Source: an uncultured Anaeromyxobacter sp. (lineage in GTDB: Bacteria; Myxococcota; Myxococcia; Myxococcales; Anaeromyxobacteraceae). Taken from it: DNA of 37,575 nt. The translations under genes and the position numbers were made by a program. Of the stretch, positions 28,985 through 37,207 are shown piece by piece (the first letter of the stretch is position 1; every line of letters starts with the position of its first letter). The notes under the pieces were generated by a model. The model did no database searches and had not been told where the DNA came from. It saw nothing but the letters and a program-made list of their open reading frames with translations. Location of the stretch: assembly GCA_903874275.1 (NCBI GenBank), contig CAIQRS010000118.1:1-37575 (forward strand). Reading direction: 5' to 3'.

Positions 28985-31330
28985 CTACTCCAGATATACC
29001 TTGAGCCTGTACTCGTCGGTCTTCGAGGCTCCCGGCCCGGCGCGCGGATCGGCGAAGACGGCGTATCCGTTCACGTAGATGGTGTACGTGCCCGGCTTGG
29101 GGGCCTCGACCACGACACGCTCGGGAGCGTCCAGCGTGACCCCGGGCGAATACCAGAAGTCGTCAGGCGCGGAGTAGACCAGCACCTCGTTCCCGTCGGG
29201 ATCGATCACGTACAGGTCGATGTCGTTGGTCGGGGTCACGGTCCAGTCCCTCTTCCAGGACAGCTCGAACGTGGCCTTCCCCGCGCCGGCCGGGATGTCC
29301 ACCGGGAACACCTCCCAGCCGCCGTCGGCGATGGTGCCGCGTGTGGTGACGGCTGCGCGCAGCTTCGAGGGGATCGCCGTGACCGTGAACTCCAGCCCGG
29401 CCTTCCCGGCGTTGGAGTCGGAGCCAAGGAGCGTGAGCCGCATGACCCCCACGCTCAGGTCACCGACGACGTAGCTCCCCGGCGCCCGGACGTACTCCCA
29501 GACCCGGTAGTCGCCCCACACGGTGGTGGTCGCGGTGTAGACACCCAGGATCACGTCGTCGCCCCAGTGCTGGTTCTGCTTCCCCGGCGGAGCAAGCGAG
29601 ACGCCGGTCACGTCGATCCGGAGCGAGGCGACGTCCTTGCCCACCTCCACCAGGTACTCGCGCCGCTCGCCGGGGACGAGTGACCCGGTGCGACCGGAGA
29701 AGGACTTGCCGGCCTCCAGCTTCCGTACGTGGAGGCCAACCTCCTCGAGGTTCTCGGCCACATCCTGCCCGCCGTGATGGGCGCGAAGGTCGCCGCTCAC
29801 GTGCCCGGCCTTGAGGAGCTGGAGCGAGCGGGCCACGTCGAGGAACCCGGACCCCTGGTCGAAGGGAGTCGAGTGGTCGCCCAGTACCCTGGGGTTGGCC
29901 CCCGCCTCGATGGCGTTGCGGATCTGCATCCCGGTCGCGCGCGGCGCTCCGGCACGAAGGAGGGCCGCGGCACCGGCGACCTGAGGAGCCGCGAAGGAGG
30001 TCCCGCTCCCCATGCCGAAGCCGCCCTTCACTCCCTGGAGGAAGTTCCAGTCACCCGCGGTGGTCACCGACACACCGGTGCGGCCGTCGGCCGTCGGACC
30101 GCGCGAACTGAAGACCGCGGTCCGGATCTGGTCGTCGGGCCAGCGGATGGCGCCGGCGTCGGGGTCGCAGGACCAGTAGGACTCGAGGATGCGCACATGG
30201 GTCGGAGTGGTGGCGGCAGCCGTGGAGATCGCGCCCATCCCGGTGGCCGGGCTGCCCGTGGTCATGGCGGACGGGCCCCAGTTGCCTGCCGCGACGGCCG
30301 GGACGATCCCGACGTCCAGGAACAGGCGCATGAACTGCCCCTCGAGGCCGTGGGCCGGATCCATCGCAGCGCTGCCGAGGCTCATGTTCACCACGGAGAT
30401 GTCGAGCGAGTCGTAGACGAAGGGGCTGTCCTCGCTGCCGTCCCCGGCAACCGGGACCGAGGGTTGCCCGGCCAGGAAGTTCCGCTTCATGGTGATGGCC
30501 CGATCCATGCCCGCCAGGATCCAGGAGTTCAGCGCCGACCCGTTCGAGTCGAGCACCTTGAACGCGTAGAGCTTGGCGTCCGGTGCCACTCCGCGCAGCG
30601 GGATGAAGGTCATGAGAGCCGACGAGCCGTCCTCGAGCGTGACGGTCTCGTTGTACCAGCTGCCGGGCGGGGCGTAGCGGCGAACGGCCGACGGAAGGCA
30701 TCCGTCGGCCAGGAAGCCGGGCGTGGCATTCCCCGCGATGAACGTCCCCACCGCGGTCCCGTGGCCGTGGTTCTTCGTACTCGTCGCCGAAATGCTCTCG
30801 GTAGGAGCGAAGGACTGGCCGCCGATGACCCGTCCGTGGAGCGACGAGACGACGGGCGAGTTGGCCGTCCCGGTGTCGATCACTCCGACGATCACGCCCT
30901 TGCCCGTGTTCCCGCCTGCGTGGACGGCGTCCGCGTGGATGAGGGTGTTGTTGAAACGGTAGTCCGCGGGGCCCGCTCCCCCGCCCACGCCGGCAACCTG
31001 CGAGAGTGCGAACGCGTCGGGACGGACCTCGACGCCGCTCGCGGGATGCGGAGGAACCGGAACCGACAGCTTGACGTCCTTCCCCACCTTGAAGTCGGGG
31101 TTCGCCGCCAGGGTCGCCCTGGCGCCCGCGGGAACCGTGGCGGCGAGCGCGTTCACGTTCTGGTACTCAAACGTCACCTTGCCGCCGAGCGCCTGGATGG
31201 CTTGGCGCATCTGCTCCCGACTGCCGGTGGACCTGAGAAGGATGTGCTCCTCGCCCGCCGCACTTGCGGAACCGGCGAACGTGAGCAGGACGACGACCAA
31301 CAGGAGACCTCGACGGACGATCCGGATCAT
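28985..31330 (-). CDS. secreted subtilisin-like (S8) protease, 781 aa
   Basis: Signal peptide (1-25), a short inhibitor-I9-like propeptide (about 28-95), then the S8 catalytic domain: Asp152 in VIDTGT, His190 in NHGHGTAVG, oxyanion Asn350 (AAGNWGPS) and Ser445 in GTSFAAPQVAG. A C-terminal region ends in a PPC-like beta-domain (NDIDLYVIDPDGN, PGTYTIYVNGY). Expected to be exported and self-processed. ATG 31330 is preceded by GGGGGAG. It lies downstream of the second protease gene on the same strand but behind a terminator, so it is probably transcribed separately. Confidence 0.93.
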   Translation of the reverse strand: MIRIVRRGLLLVVVLLTFAGSASAAGEEHILLRSTGSREQMRQAIQALGGKVTFEYQNVNALAATVPAGARATLAANPDFKVGKDVKLSVPVPPHPASGVEVRPDAFALSQVAGVGGGAGPADYRFNNTLIHADAVHAGGNTGKGVIVGVIDTGTANSPVVSSLHGRVIGGQSFAPTESISATSTKNHGHGTAVGTFIAGNATPGFLADGCLPSAVRRYAPPGSWYNETVTLEDGSSALMTFIPLRGVAPDAKLYAFKVLDSNGSALNSWILAGMDRAITMKRNFLAGQPSVPVAGDGSEDSPFVYDSLDISVVNMSLGSAAMDPAHGLEGQFMRLFLDVGIVPAVAAGNWGPSAMTTGSPATGMGAISTAAATTPTHVRILESYWSCDPDAGAIRWPDDQIRTAVFSSRGPTADGRTGVSVTTAGDWNFLQGVKGGFGMGSGTSFAAPQVAGAAALLRAGAPRATGMQIRNAIEAGANPRVLGDHSTPFDQGSGFLDVARSLQLLKAGHVSGDLRAHHGGQDVAENLEEVGLHVRKLEAGKSFSGRTGSLVPGERREYLVEVGKDVASLRIDVTGVSLAPPGKQNQHWGDDVILGVYTATTTVWGDYRVWEYVRAPGSYVVGDLSVGVMRLTLLGSDSNAGKAGLEFTVTAIPSKLRAAVTTRGTIADGGWEVFPVDIPAGAGKATFELSWKRDWTVTPTNDIDLYVIDPDGNEVLVYSAPDDFWYSPGVTLDAPERVVVEAPKPGTYTIYVNGYAVFADPRAGPGASKTDEYRLKVYLE

Positions 31331-31574
31331 GGCTTGCTCCCCCTTTTCGGCGCCCTCGGGCGCCGGACGACGGCGTTTCATCCTCAGACCTCCGCTCGCG
31401 GTGAATCTGACCGAAGATGACACCGGTCAATTCCAGGTTCGGCGGAGCTCCCGCATCGATCCCGGGTCAGCAGTCGACGACGCGCACTGCGTCATTGCAA
31501 CGCTCTCACCCGGATCCGGTCCGAACGGCGACCCCTTCCGAATTTTGGGCTTGGTCCCGGCCACAGCTGGGCCC

Positions 31575-31615
31575 AAAAATGGCACGGACCGCGGCTCGGC
31601 GAGCCGCGGTCCGTG
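31575..31615 (-). terminator. Rho-independent terminator of the large subtilase gene
   Basis: Perfect 15-bp stem CACGGACCGCGGCTC (31583-31597) with its complement at 31601-31615 and a 3-base loop. On the minus strand it is followed by a run of five T. It begins 22 bases after the stop of the 953-aa protease and separates the two protease genes. Confidence 0.9.
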
Positions 31616-31637
31616 GTGAAGCCGACCTTCGTGGTGG

Positions 31638-34499
31638 CTACGGGGTCTCGACCCGGATCTCGGTCGGCGCGGCTCCCGTCGCCCCTCCACCGTAGACCAC
31701 CGCTCCCAGGTACTTGGTGGCGGGCAGGAGCCCGGCGAACGACAGGTCGATCGTCGAGGTTCCACCATCGGTGACTGTCGACGGAGCGGATACCGTCATG
31801 TTGCCGGCGTCGGGGCCGACCACCCACGCGAAGAGCCGGAAGGTGCTCGGATCGCCAGTCGCGTACCCGTCCACCAGGACGTAGTAGGTGTCCGCCACGG
31901 GGCCGACGAGGTCGACCTGCTCCGCGGAGGTGACTCCGGCGCTGAAGCCGACCTGGTCGAAGGCACTGTTGAAGACGTACAGGTCGAGGTCGCTGGCGGG
32001 CGCCGTGTTCGCATCGAACAGCGCGAAGCGGGCAAGCGACGAGCCAGCCGGGACCTGGACGGCGTACATGAGGTACTCACCCGTCATCACAGACCCGTCA
32101 AAGGTCGTGGCCGGCACGAGCCCGACCGGAGACGCCGTGAACGGGCCGGTGAACCCGGCGGTCACCGGGTAGCTCAGCGAACCTCCGGTGCTCGCCAGCT
32201 GGGCCGGCGCGCCGAGGATCAGCGGCCGGAGCGCGACGGGGCTCTTCACCACGTGGCCGCGGTTGCCGGTGCAGGTGAGGAAGCCCTGCGCGTAGGCTCC
32301 GAAGGGAGCCGTGCCGCGGCTGAACGTTGCGGTCAGGGCCTGGGTCCTCCCCTTGCGGATGGTGAAGGAAGCCGGGCTCACCGTCGCGGTGAAGCCGGGA
32401 ACGCTGGCCGAGCAGGCGTAGGTCTCCTTCTCGGAGGAGACGCTGGTCACCGTACGGGTCACCGTCCGGACGCCGGTGAGGGCGGAGACGCCGATGGACG
32501 CCTGGTTCAGGTTGGACGGGCGGATGGCGATGGACGGACAGTAGGAGGCCGTGAGCTGGCCCGTCCCGCAGAGGAACGCGATGTAATCGTCGAAGCCGGC
32601 GTCGAACACCAGACCGGGATCGTTGGCGGACGTGGGCACGACCTGGCCGGCGCCGTAGTCGAAGAACCCGCCGGGAATCGGGAAGACCCCCGCCTTGGTG
32701 CGGCTCGCGGTGGTCACCATGGCCGAGCGGATCATGGCGGGGCTCCAGTCACGGTGCTTCCCCATGAGCAGCGCGGCGATGCCTGCGACGTGGGGGCTCG
32801 ACATCGACGTGCCCGAGTAGAAGTCGAAGCTGCGGCCGCCGTTCACCGGCGAGACCGCGGCCAGGATGTCCTCACCCGGCGCCATGATGTCCGGCTTCAG
32901 GATGTCGCCGGAGGAGAGGGCGGGGCCGCGCGACGAGAAGTCGGCCACGTTGGGGGCGAACTGCTTGGTGGCGACCATGACCCCGAGTTGCCCCACGGGA
33001 CTCGCGGAGCTAGCCACATAGGCCTTGATGGCGACGCCGTCCTCCTGGCTGAGGTGGATGGTCGGGATCGAGTGGGGAAGGACGAGCTGGGTGGTCGCGC
33101 CTCCGGGGACGTTGACGAGGAGCACGCCCATGCCTCCGGCGTCCTTCACCACCTGGCTCTTCTCCACCAGGGCGTTCGAGCCACGATCGCAGACCACGAT
33201 CTTCCCGGTCACGATCGCCGGATCGAGCGCGCCGATGAAGCAGCGGCTCGCGCTGGAGACGGGTACTCCCGGCAGCCCTGCCGCCCCGGCGAGCACCAGG
33301 GGCCGGCTCGGCGTGCCGGTGCTCATCGAGGGACCCGTGTACTTGGCCCCGTTGCCCAGGGTCGCCGTGGCGATGAAGGTCCGATCGTGCGTGCCAGCGG
33401 CGACGGACGTCACCCAGGGGCTGTTGTGCGCGACCGTGCTCACTGCTGGACCGCTGTTGCCGGCCGAGGTGGCCACGAAGACGCCTGCGTCGGCTGCGTA
33501 GAGGAACGCGACCTCGACCGGATGGAGGAAGCTCGTGCGGGATCCGCTGATGGAGTAGTTGATCACGTCCACGCCGTCGGCGACGGCGTCGTCGATGGCG
33601 GCCACGGTGTCGGAGGTGGCGCACCCGGCCCCAGGCTCTCCGCCCCGGCCCCAGCACGCCTTGTACATGGCGAGGCGTGCGCGGGGCGCGATGCCGCTGG
33701 CCTTGCCGAGATTCACGCCGTCCCACACTGCGGTGACGCCATGGTTGCCCGCGGCGGTGCTGGAGGTGTGGGTCCCGTGACCATCGGCGTCGCGTGCGGA
33801 GTTGTACTCGTACGGGAACATAGCCTTCACGTTGGCCGGTCCGCCGAACCCGGCGTCGTAATACCGGGCCCCGATGAGCTTGTTGTTGCAGGTGGTGGCC
33901 GGAAAGGCCTCCCCGGCGACGCACTGGCCGACCCAGTTCTTGTGCTCGGTGTAGTCGTCGTCGAAGCCGCGTCCCGCGAAGCTGGGGCTCTCCGGCCAGA
34001 TGCCTCCGTCGACGACGCCGACGATGACGTCCTCGCCGGCGTGCTCGACGCCGCCCACGTCGTGCCAGAGCCCGCCTCGACCGGTGAGTCCGAGGAAGTC
34101 GGGAGTGGTGATGGTGTCGAGCTGCAGGATCTCGTCCGGCTCCACCGAGATGACGCCGGGAACCGACTTGAGCTTCTCCGCCTGTGCGGGGGTGAGGGTC
34201 GCGGCGAAGCCGTGGATGCTGAAGCGGTAGTCGTGGAGCTTGCGACCGCCGACGGCGCGCACGGCCGCGGCGCTCCGATCGGTCAGGTGCTGGGCATAGC
34301 GTTCGACTTCGGGGCGCCTCCGGTCGATCCTCTGCCCACGGGCCGGGCGCGTGGCGGCGAGGCCAGCGACGCCGCCCTGGTACGCGACCACGGGAGCGCC
34401 GTCCATCTGGACGACGTAGGTCCGGGCGACACCCTCGCCGGCCTGGACTGCCGTGGCCATGAAGGTCACGGTGAGTGCTGTCATTACCTTGCGGAACAT
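31638..34499 (-). CDS. plant-type (cucumisin-like) secreted subtilase, 953 aa
   Basis: Signal peptide (1-20), I9 inhibitor propeptide (about 25-125), S8 catalytic domain with Asp164 (VVDGGIWPESPSF), His241 (DGHGTHTSSTAAG), Asn348 (SAGNSG) and Ser565 (SGTSMSSPHVAG). A PA insert lies between His and Ser (about 400-510, KIVVCDRGSNALVEKS). Then comes the plant-subtilase fibronectin-III-like domain (about 625-760, DPGLVFDAGFDDYIAFLCG, then TVTRTVTSV), and bacterial C-terminal domains with DLDLYVFNSAFD. This order is the standard cucumisin/SBT architecture of plants. ATG 34499 has GGAGG 6 bases upstream. No frameshift. Its role is probably extracellular proteolysis. Confidence 0.93.
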   Translation of the reverse strand: MFRKVMTALTVTFMATAVQAGEGVARTYVVQMDGAPVVAYQGGVAGLAATRPARGQRIDRRRPEVERYAQHLTDRSAAAVRAVGGRKLHDYRFSIHGFAATLTPAQAEKLKSVPGVISVEPDEILQLDTITTPDFLGLTGRGGLWHDVGGVEHAGEDVIVGVVDGGIWPESPSFAGRGFDDDYTEHKNWVGQCVAGEAFPATTCNNKLIGARYYDAGFGGPANVKAMFPYEYNSARDADGHGTHTSSTAAGNHGVTAVWDGVNLGKASGIAPRARLAMYKACWGRGGEPGAGCATSDTVAAIDDAVADGVDVINYSISGSRTSFLHPVEVAFLYAADAGVFVATSAGNSGPAVSTVAHNSPWVTSVAAGTHDRTFIATATLGNGAKYTGPSMSTGTPSRPLVLAGAAGLPGVPVSSASRCFIGALDPAIVTGKIVVCDRGSNALVEKSQVVKDAGGMGVLLVNVPGGATTQLVLPHSIPTIHLSQEDGVAIKAYVASSASPVGQLGVMVATKQFAPNVADFSSRGPALSSGDILKPDIMAPGEDILAAVSPVNGGRSFDFYSGTSMSSPHVAGIAALLMGKHRDWSPAMIRSAMVTTASRTKAGVFPIPGGFFDYGAGQVVPTSANDPGLVFDAGFDDYIAFLCGTGQLTASYCPSIAIRPSNLNQASIGVSALTGVRTVTRTVTSVSSEKETYACSASVPGFTATVSPASFTIRKGRTQALTATFSRGTAPFGAYAQGFLTCTGNRGHVVKSPVALRPLILGAPAQLASTGGSLSYPVTAGFTGPFTASPVGLVPATTFDGSVMTGEYLMYAVQVPAGSSLARFALFDANTAPASDLDLYVFNSAFDQVGFSAGVTSAEQVDLVGPVADTYYVLVDGYATGDPSTFRLFAWVVGPDAGNMTVSAPSTVTDGGTSTIDLSFAGLLPATKYLGAVVYGGGATGAAPTEIRVETP

Positions 34500-34876
34500 T
34501 CGCTGCCTCCGTGAGACGTGAAAAAGATGGACACCTGTCTGACTCGCCTCGTGACCGCGAGACACACGCCTCGTGGCCCGCGCCAACTCACCCCACTGCG
34601 CGCCGCCAACCCAAACTGGGGATGGACGGCGGGACTCCCAGGTCTCTGATTCTTGATGTAGGGCAACATAGACAGGGCGGATACACGAATGCGACCCAGC
34701 CAGCCGTTCGGGGCAGAAAAAGATCGATTACGAGAGGATTTTCATCTGCGCCCGGTGACGAGGTGCAGGGCGGCGGCGGCGTCCGCATCGTGGTCGAGCG
34801 GTGGGCGACGATCGAGGTTGCCCACCCCGACGGCGGAGTGTGACGATGGTCGAGCAGGGGGGGAGGCGTCGGCGTC
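34500..34876. other. intergenic region before the broken sensor gene
   Basis: No coding frame with good codon use. It holds the leader of the minus-strand subtilase (ribosome site near 34506-34510) and probably its promoter; no clear -35/-10 pair stands out. The stretch 34650-34745 has fewer G+C than its surroundings. Confidence 0.4.
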
Positions 34877-35340
34877 ATGCTCGCGCGCCCCGACGGAACC
34901 ATCCTTCGCGCCAATCCAGCGGCGTGCCGTGCACTGGGGCGCTCGAAGGACGAGATCCGCCGCGAGGGGCGCAACGGGCTCGTGGTGGAGGGCGCTCGTC
35001 TCCAGGAGCTTCTGGCAGTGCGAGAGTCGTCGAATGCGGTATCGGGGGAACTCTCCTTCCGGCGTCCCGACGGCAGCACGTTCCCGGTCGAGCTCACGAC
35101 GGGATTCATCCCGTCCGGCGAAGGCGCCCCGTTCTCCTACGTCATGTTCCGCGACATCACCGTGCGTCGGCGCTCGGAGGAGAGCCTCCGCCGAAGCAAC
35201 CGGGCCCTTCGCCTGGTGACCCTGTGCAACGAGGCGCTGGTGCGCGCCACGACCGAGGCGTGGCTCTTCGCCGAGGTGTGCAAGACGATGGTCGAGGCCG
35301 GGGGCTACCGGATGTGCTGGGTGGGGCTGGCCGAGCCACG
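34877..35340 (+). pseudogene. remnant of a PAS-GAF sensor (probably histidine kinase)
   Basis: The first 105 residues are a good PAS domain: MLARPDGTILRANPAACRAL, SGELSFRRPDGSTFPVELTT, YVMFRDITVRRRSEESLRRS. The linker then leads into the start of a GAF domain (RLVTLCNEALVRA, VCKTMVEAGGYRMCWVGLAE). Homology stops abruptly there, although the frame stays open to 35776 with unfamiliar sequence. No kinase domain follows, so the gene was cut by insertion or deletion. ATG 34877 has GGAGG about 10 bases upstream; the original protein may have started further upstream. Confidence 0.7.
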
Positions 35341-35864
35341 AGCCCCCGTCGCGTCTCACGATTCCGGGAGCGACCCGATCAGAAGGCGTGTACGAACAGC
35401 CCTGACCGCAGCTTCGGCTCGAATCGAGCCGGGGCCGATCGAACGCACTTCACCGGAGTGCACGGAGCGTCAAGCTGCTGATTTCGTTGGAGCAGGCGAT
35501 CCTCTTGGATCGCACGCGCCGCACGGCGAGGCACCCGAACTCGACGCCTGGACTGCTGGTGGACTGCGGTCCGGCGCACTTGCCCTGCCCGCTGTCGGTG
35601 CCGAGCTCTTCATCCAGGCGGGGGCCATCGCTGCCGAGCGGCTCGTCGTGGCAGGGGTCGACTCGGCCGTAGTTGAACTCGCCCTCCGCCAGGCAACCGC
35701 GCAGGCCGGGAGACTCCTTCAGCCCCACACGAGCCTCGGCCGCGATCCTCGGGGGCACACTGACGGTACCTGTTAGATTCGAGTGTGGCCGTGAATCGGG
35801 ACTTGTTGCCACCGTACCCCATCTACGCTTTACCTGCGGTCGAACGGCGGCATCGGGAGGACGA
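35341..35864. other. unassigned sequence interrupting the sensor gene
   Basis: Open frames run on both strands (plus to 35776, minus 35450-35872) but neither matches a family I recognise, and their residue use is atypical of the window's real genes. It begins where GAF homology breaks off, which suggests inserted or rearranged DNA, perhaps the worn remains of a mobile element. No terminal repeats or transposase motif are visible. Confidence 0.4.
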
Positions 35865-36428
35865 GTGGACAAGGTGCGCTATGACGCTCCGCGTGGCGGC
35901 GACGTAAAGGTCCTCTCGGCGGCGACCGTCTTCATCGTGGGCAGCGGCGCCATCCTGGCGGTCGGTAGCGTCGGCCAGACGCTCTACTCCAAGTACGACA
36001 ACCCGGCGGTGATGCTCGTCCCGCTGGTCTTCCTGGTCACGCCGGTCTTGTTGCTCTTCGCCCTCAGGGGAGAAGCCCCCACCGGCTACACCCTCGACGA
36101 CATTGGCGTCCACATCGAGCGGCGTGCTGGCGCCGCCACCATCCCCCTCTCGGCGATCCGGGAGGTCCGCGAGCTGCCACCTCAGGTCTCCTTCATCCGC
36201 ATCGGCGGCTCGGGCGGATGGTACGGGTACTACGGGGAGTTCAAGAGCCGCGACCTCGGCCAGGTGACGATGTACGCTACCCGCAGCGACGACCGGGTCC
36301 TCCTGGCTACCCATGGCAGGAACTACGTCATCACACCGGCGTCGCCGGCGGCTTTCGTCGCCGACCTGGAGTCGCGCTTGGTCGCGCTGAACTACGGTGC
36401 CCACCTGCCCGCTGCGACGGACTTGTAG
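35865..36428 (+). CDS. bacterial PH-domain-like membrane protein, 187 aa
   Basis: Starts at GTG 35865 with GGGAGG 5 bases upstream. Two membrane segments in the first 65 residues (VLSAATVFIVGSGAILAVGS and AVMLVPLVFLVTPVLLLFAL), followed by a cytosolic PH-like beta-domain: GYTLDDIGVHIERRAG, IPLSAIREVRELP, GGWYGYYGEFKSRDLGQVT and YVITPASPAAFVADLESRL. The PH-like ending (LATHGRNYVITPASP) is typical of bacterial PH proteins anchored in the membrane. Function unknown. The open frame extends far upstream into the unassigned segment, but the ribosome site supports 35865. Confidence 0.8.
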   Translation: MDKVRYDAPRGGDVKVLSAATVFIVGSGAILAVGSVGQTLYSKYDNPAVMLVPLVFLVTPVLLLFALRGEAPTGYTLDDIGVHIERRAGAATIPLSAIREVRELPPQVSFIRIGGSGGWYGYYGEFKSRDLGQVTMYATRSDDRVLLATHGRNYVITPASPAAFVADLESRLVALNYGAHLPAATDL

Positions 36429-36967
36429 CGCCGGACGACCCCGCAGACGTCGAGGCGGGCCAGGAGTCCGTGCTGCTTCTCACAAGAGGGCGCAACTGAT
36501 CTATGCACCCTTGTTCCACAGGACGGATTGGCCTTGGAACCCTGTCGACGGTGCCCTGTTGACGGGCGCCGGAGTCCGGGATCGACGGCGTTCGGCCATG
36601 GTTGGTCTACAGGCCGCGTCCTCGATTGAACAAGGCAACCGCGCGAAATCCGGGCGCCCCGCCCCGCCCCGCCGCCCCGTCGTGACGGAACGTGCGTCAG
36701 ACCGGGTGCCAGCAGCCCGATCCCACACTCCCAACCACTACGTGGGATTGTGGGATCGGGTTGCTGTCACCAGATGGATGCAGATTGGAGCTCGGGGCGG
36801 CGGGGCGGGGCTGGGTCTGGTTGGTCAGGGTTCACTATCGGAAGAATGCAGATTCAAGGAATCACGGAGATGGGGGAGAACAGACAAAGAAGAGAAGGCA
36901 GGGTCTACGGGGTCGTCTGTCCTGGGGGGTCGTCGTCGTGCTCGGGCTGCGTTAGGCTCTTCGGGTC
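36429..36967. other. long non-coding stretch with nested inverted repeats
   Basis: About 540 bp without a convincing gene. The only frames here are short and lack family patterns or ribosome sites. The main feature is the palindromic element at 36662-36810, listed separately. ATGCAGATT occurs twice (36779-36787 and 36846-36854). Confidence 0.5.
36662..36810. repeat. nested inverted repeat, about 150 bp
   Basis: Outer arms: a 17-bp GC-only sequence CCCCGCCCCGCCGCCCC at 36662-36678 and its exact complement at 36794-36810. Inner arms: AGCAGCCCGATCCCACA at 36711-36727 pairs with TGTGGGATCGGGTTGCT at 36749-36765 (one G-T), and the pairing continues outward for five more positions with one mismatch. 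A second ATCCCAC/GTGGGAT pairing is possible in the loop. As RNA this would fold into a long double hairpin. Promoter and function unknown. Confidence 0.65.
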
Positions 36968-37123
36968 ATGAAGGGCAAGAGCAAGAATCGGGTCCGGGCC
37001 GAGAAGGGGCTCTTCGAGCGGCGGAAGGCCGAGAAGCAGCGTTCGCGCGACGAGGACCGCCGGGCACTCGAGTCCGGGCAGAAGAGTCGGGAGCAGCTTC
37101 AGCGGGAGAACGCCCTCTCCTGA
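36968..37123 (+). CDS. tiny highly charged protein, 51 aa
   Basis: MKGKSKNRVRAEKGLFERRK and onward: a Lys/Arg/Glu-rich, almost wholly helical chain ending QLQRENALS. No Cys, no hydrophobic core, so probably disordered or nucleic-acid-associated. The ribosome site is weak. Clean codon use supports a gene more than its length does. I do not recognise a named family. Confidence 0.55.
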   Translation: MKGKSKNRVRAEKGLFERRKAEKQRSRDEDRRALESGQKSREQLQRENALS

Positions 37124-37161
37124 TGTCCGTGGGGCATGCTTGCGGCCCCAGAGTGAGGCGT

Positions 37162-37189
37162 GTTACATTTCGTAGGTCGGTATTATTTT
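37162..37189 (+). promoter_or_regulatory. promoter of the AbiEi-like gene
   Basis: -35 GTTACA (37162-37167), 16-bp spacer and -10 TATTTT (37184-37189), 18 bases before the ATG at 37208. The stretch 37161-37207 is strikingly AT-rich for this window, which helps promoter opening and hints at acquired DNA. AbiEi-type antitoxins bind their own promoter, but no clear operator repeat is seen. Confidence 0.5.
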
Positions 37190-37207
37190 AAGCCAACGTT
37201 TTGTGAC

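Noticed and set aside
32253-34514. 753-aa plus-strand open frame
   Set aside because: Antisense to the plant-type subtilase, low-complexity product, no motif.
35450-35872. 140-aa minus-strand gene
   Set aside because: No ribosome site, no family match and atypical composition; the frame overlaps a PH-protein start on the other strand. Kept only as part of the unassigned segment.
36711-36765. integron attC site
   Set aside because: The stem is long and nearly perfect and no conserved R-type boxes or integrase gene are visible; nested outer arms are not typical of attC.
36397-37191. 264-aa plus-strand gene
   Set aside because: The frame runs through the palindromic element and overlaps the end of the PH-protein gene and the 51-aa frame; the product lacks any pattern.
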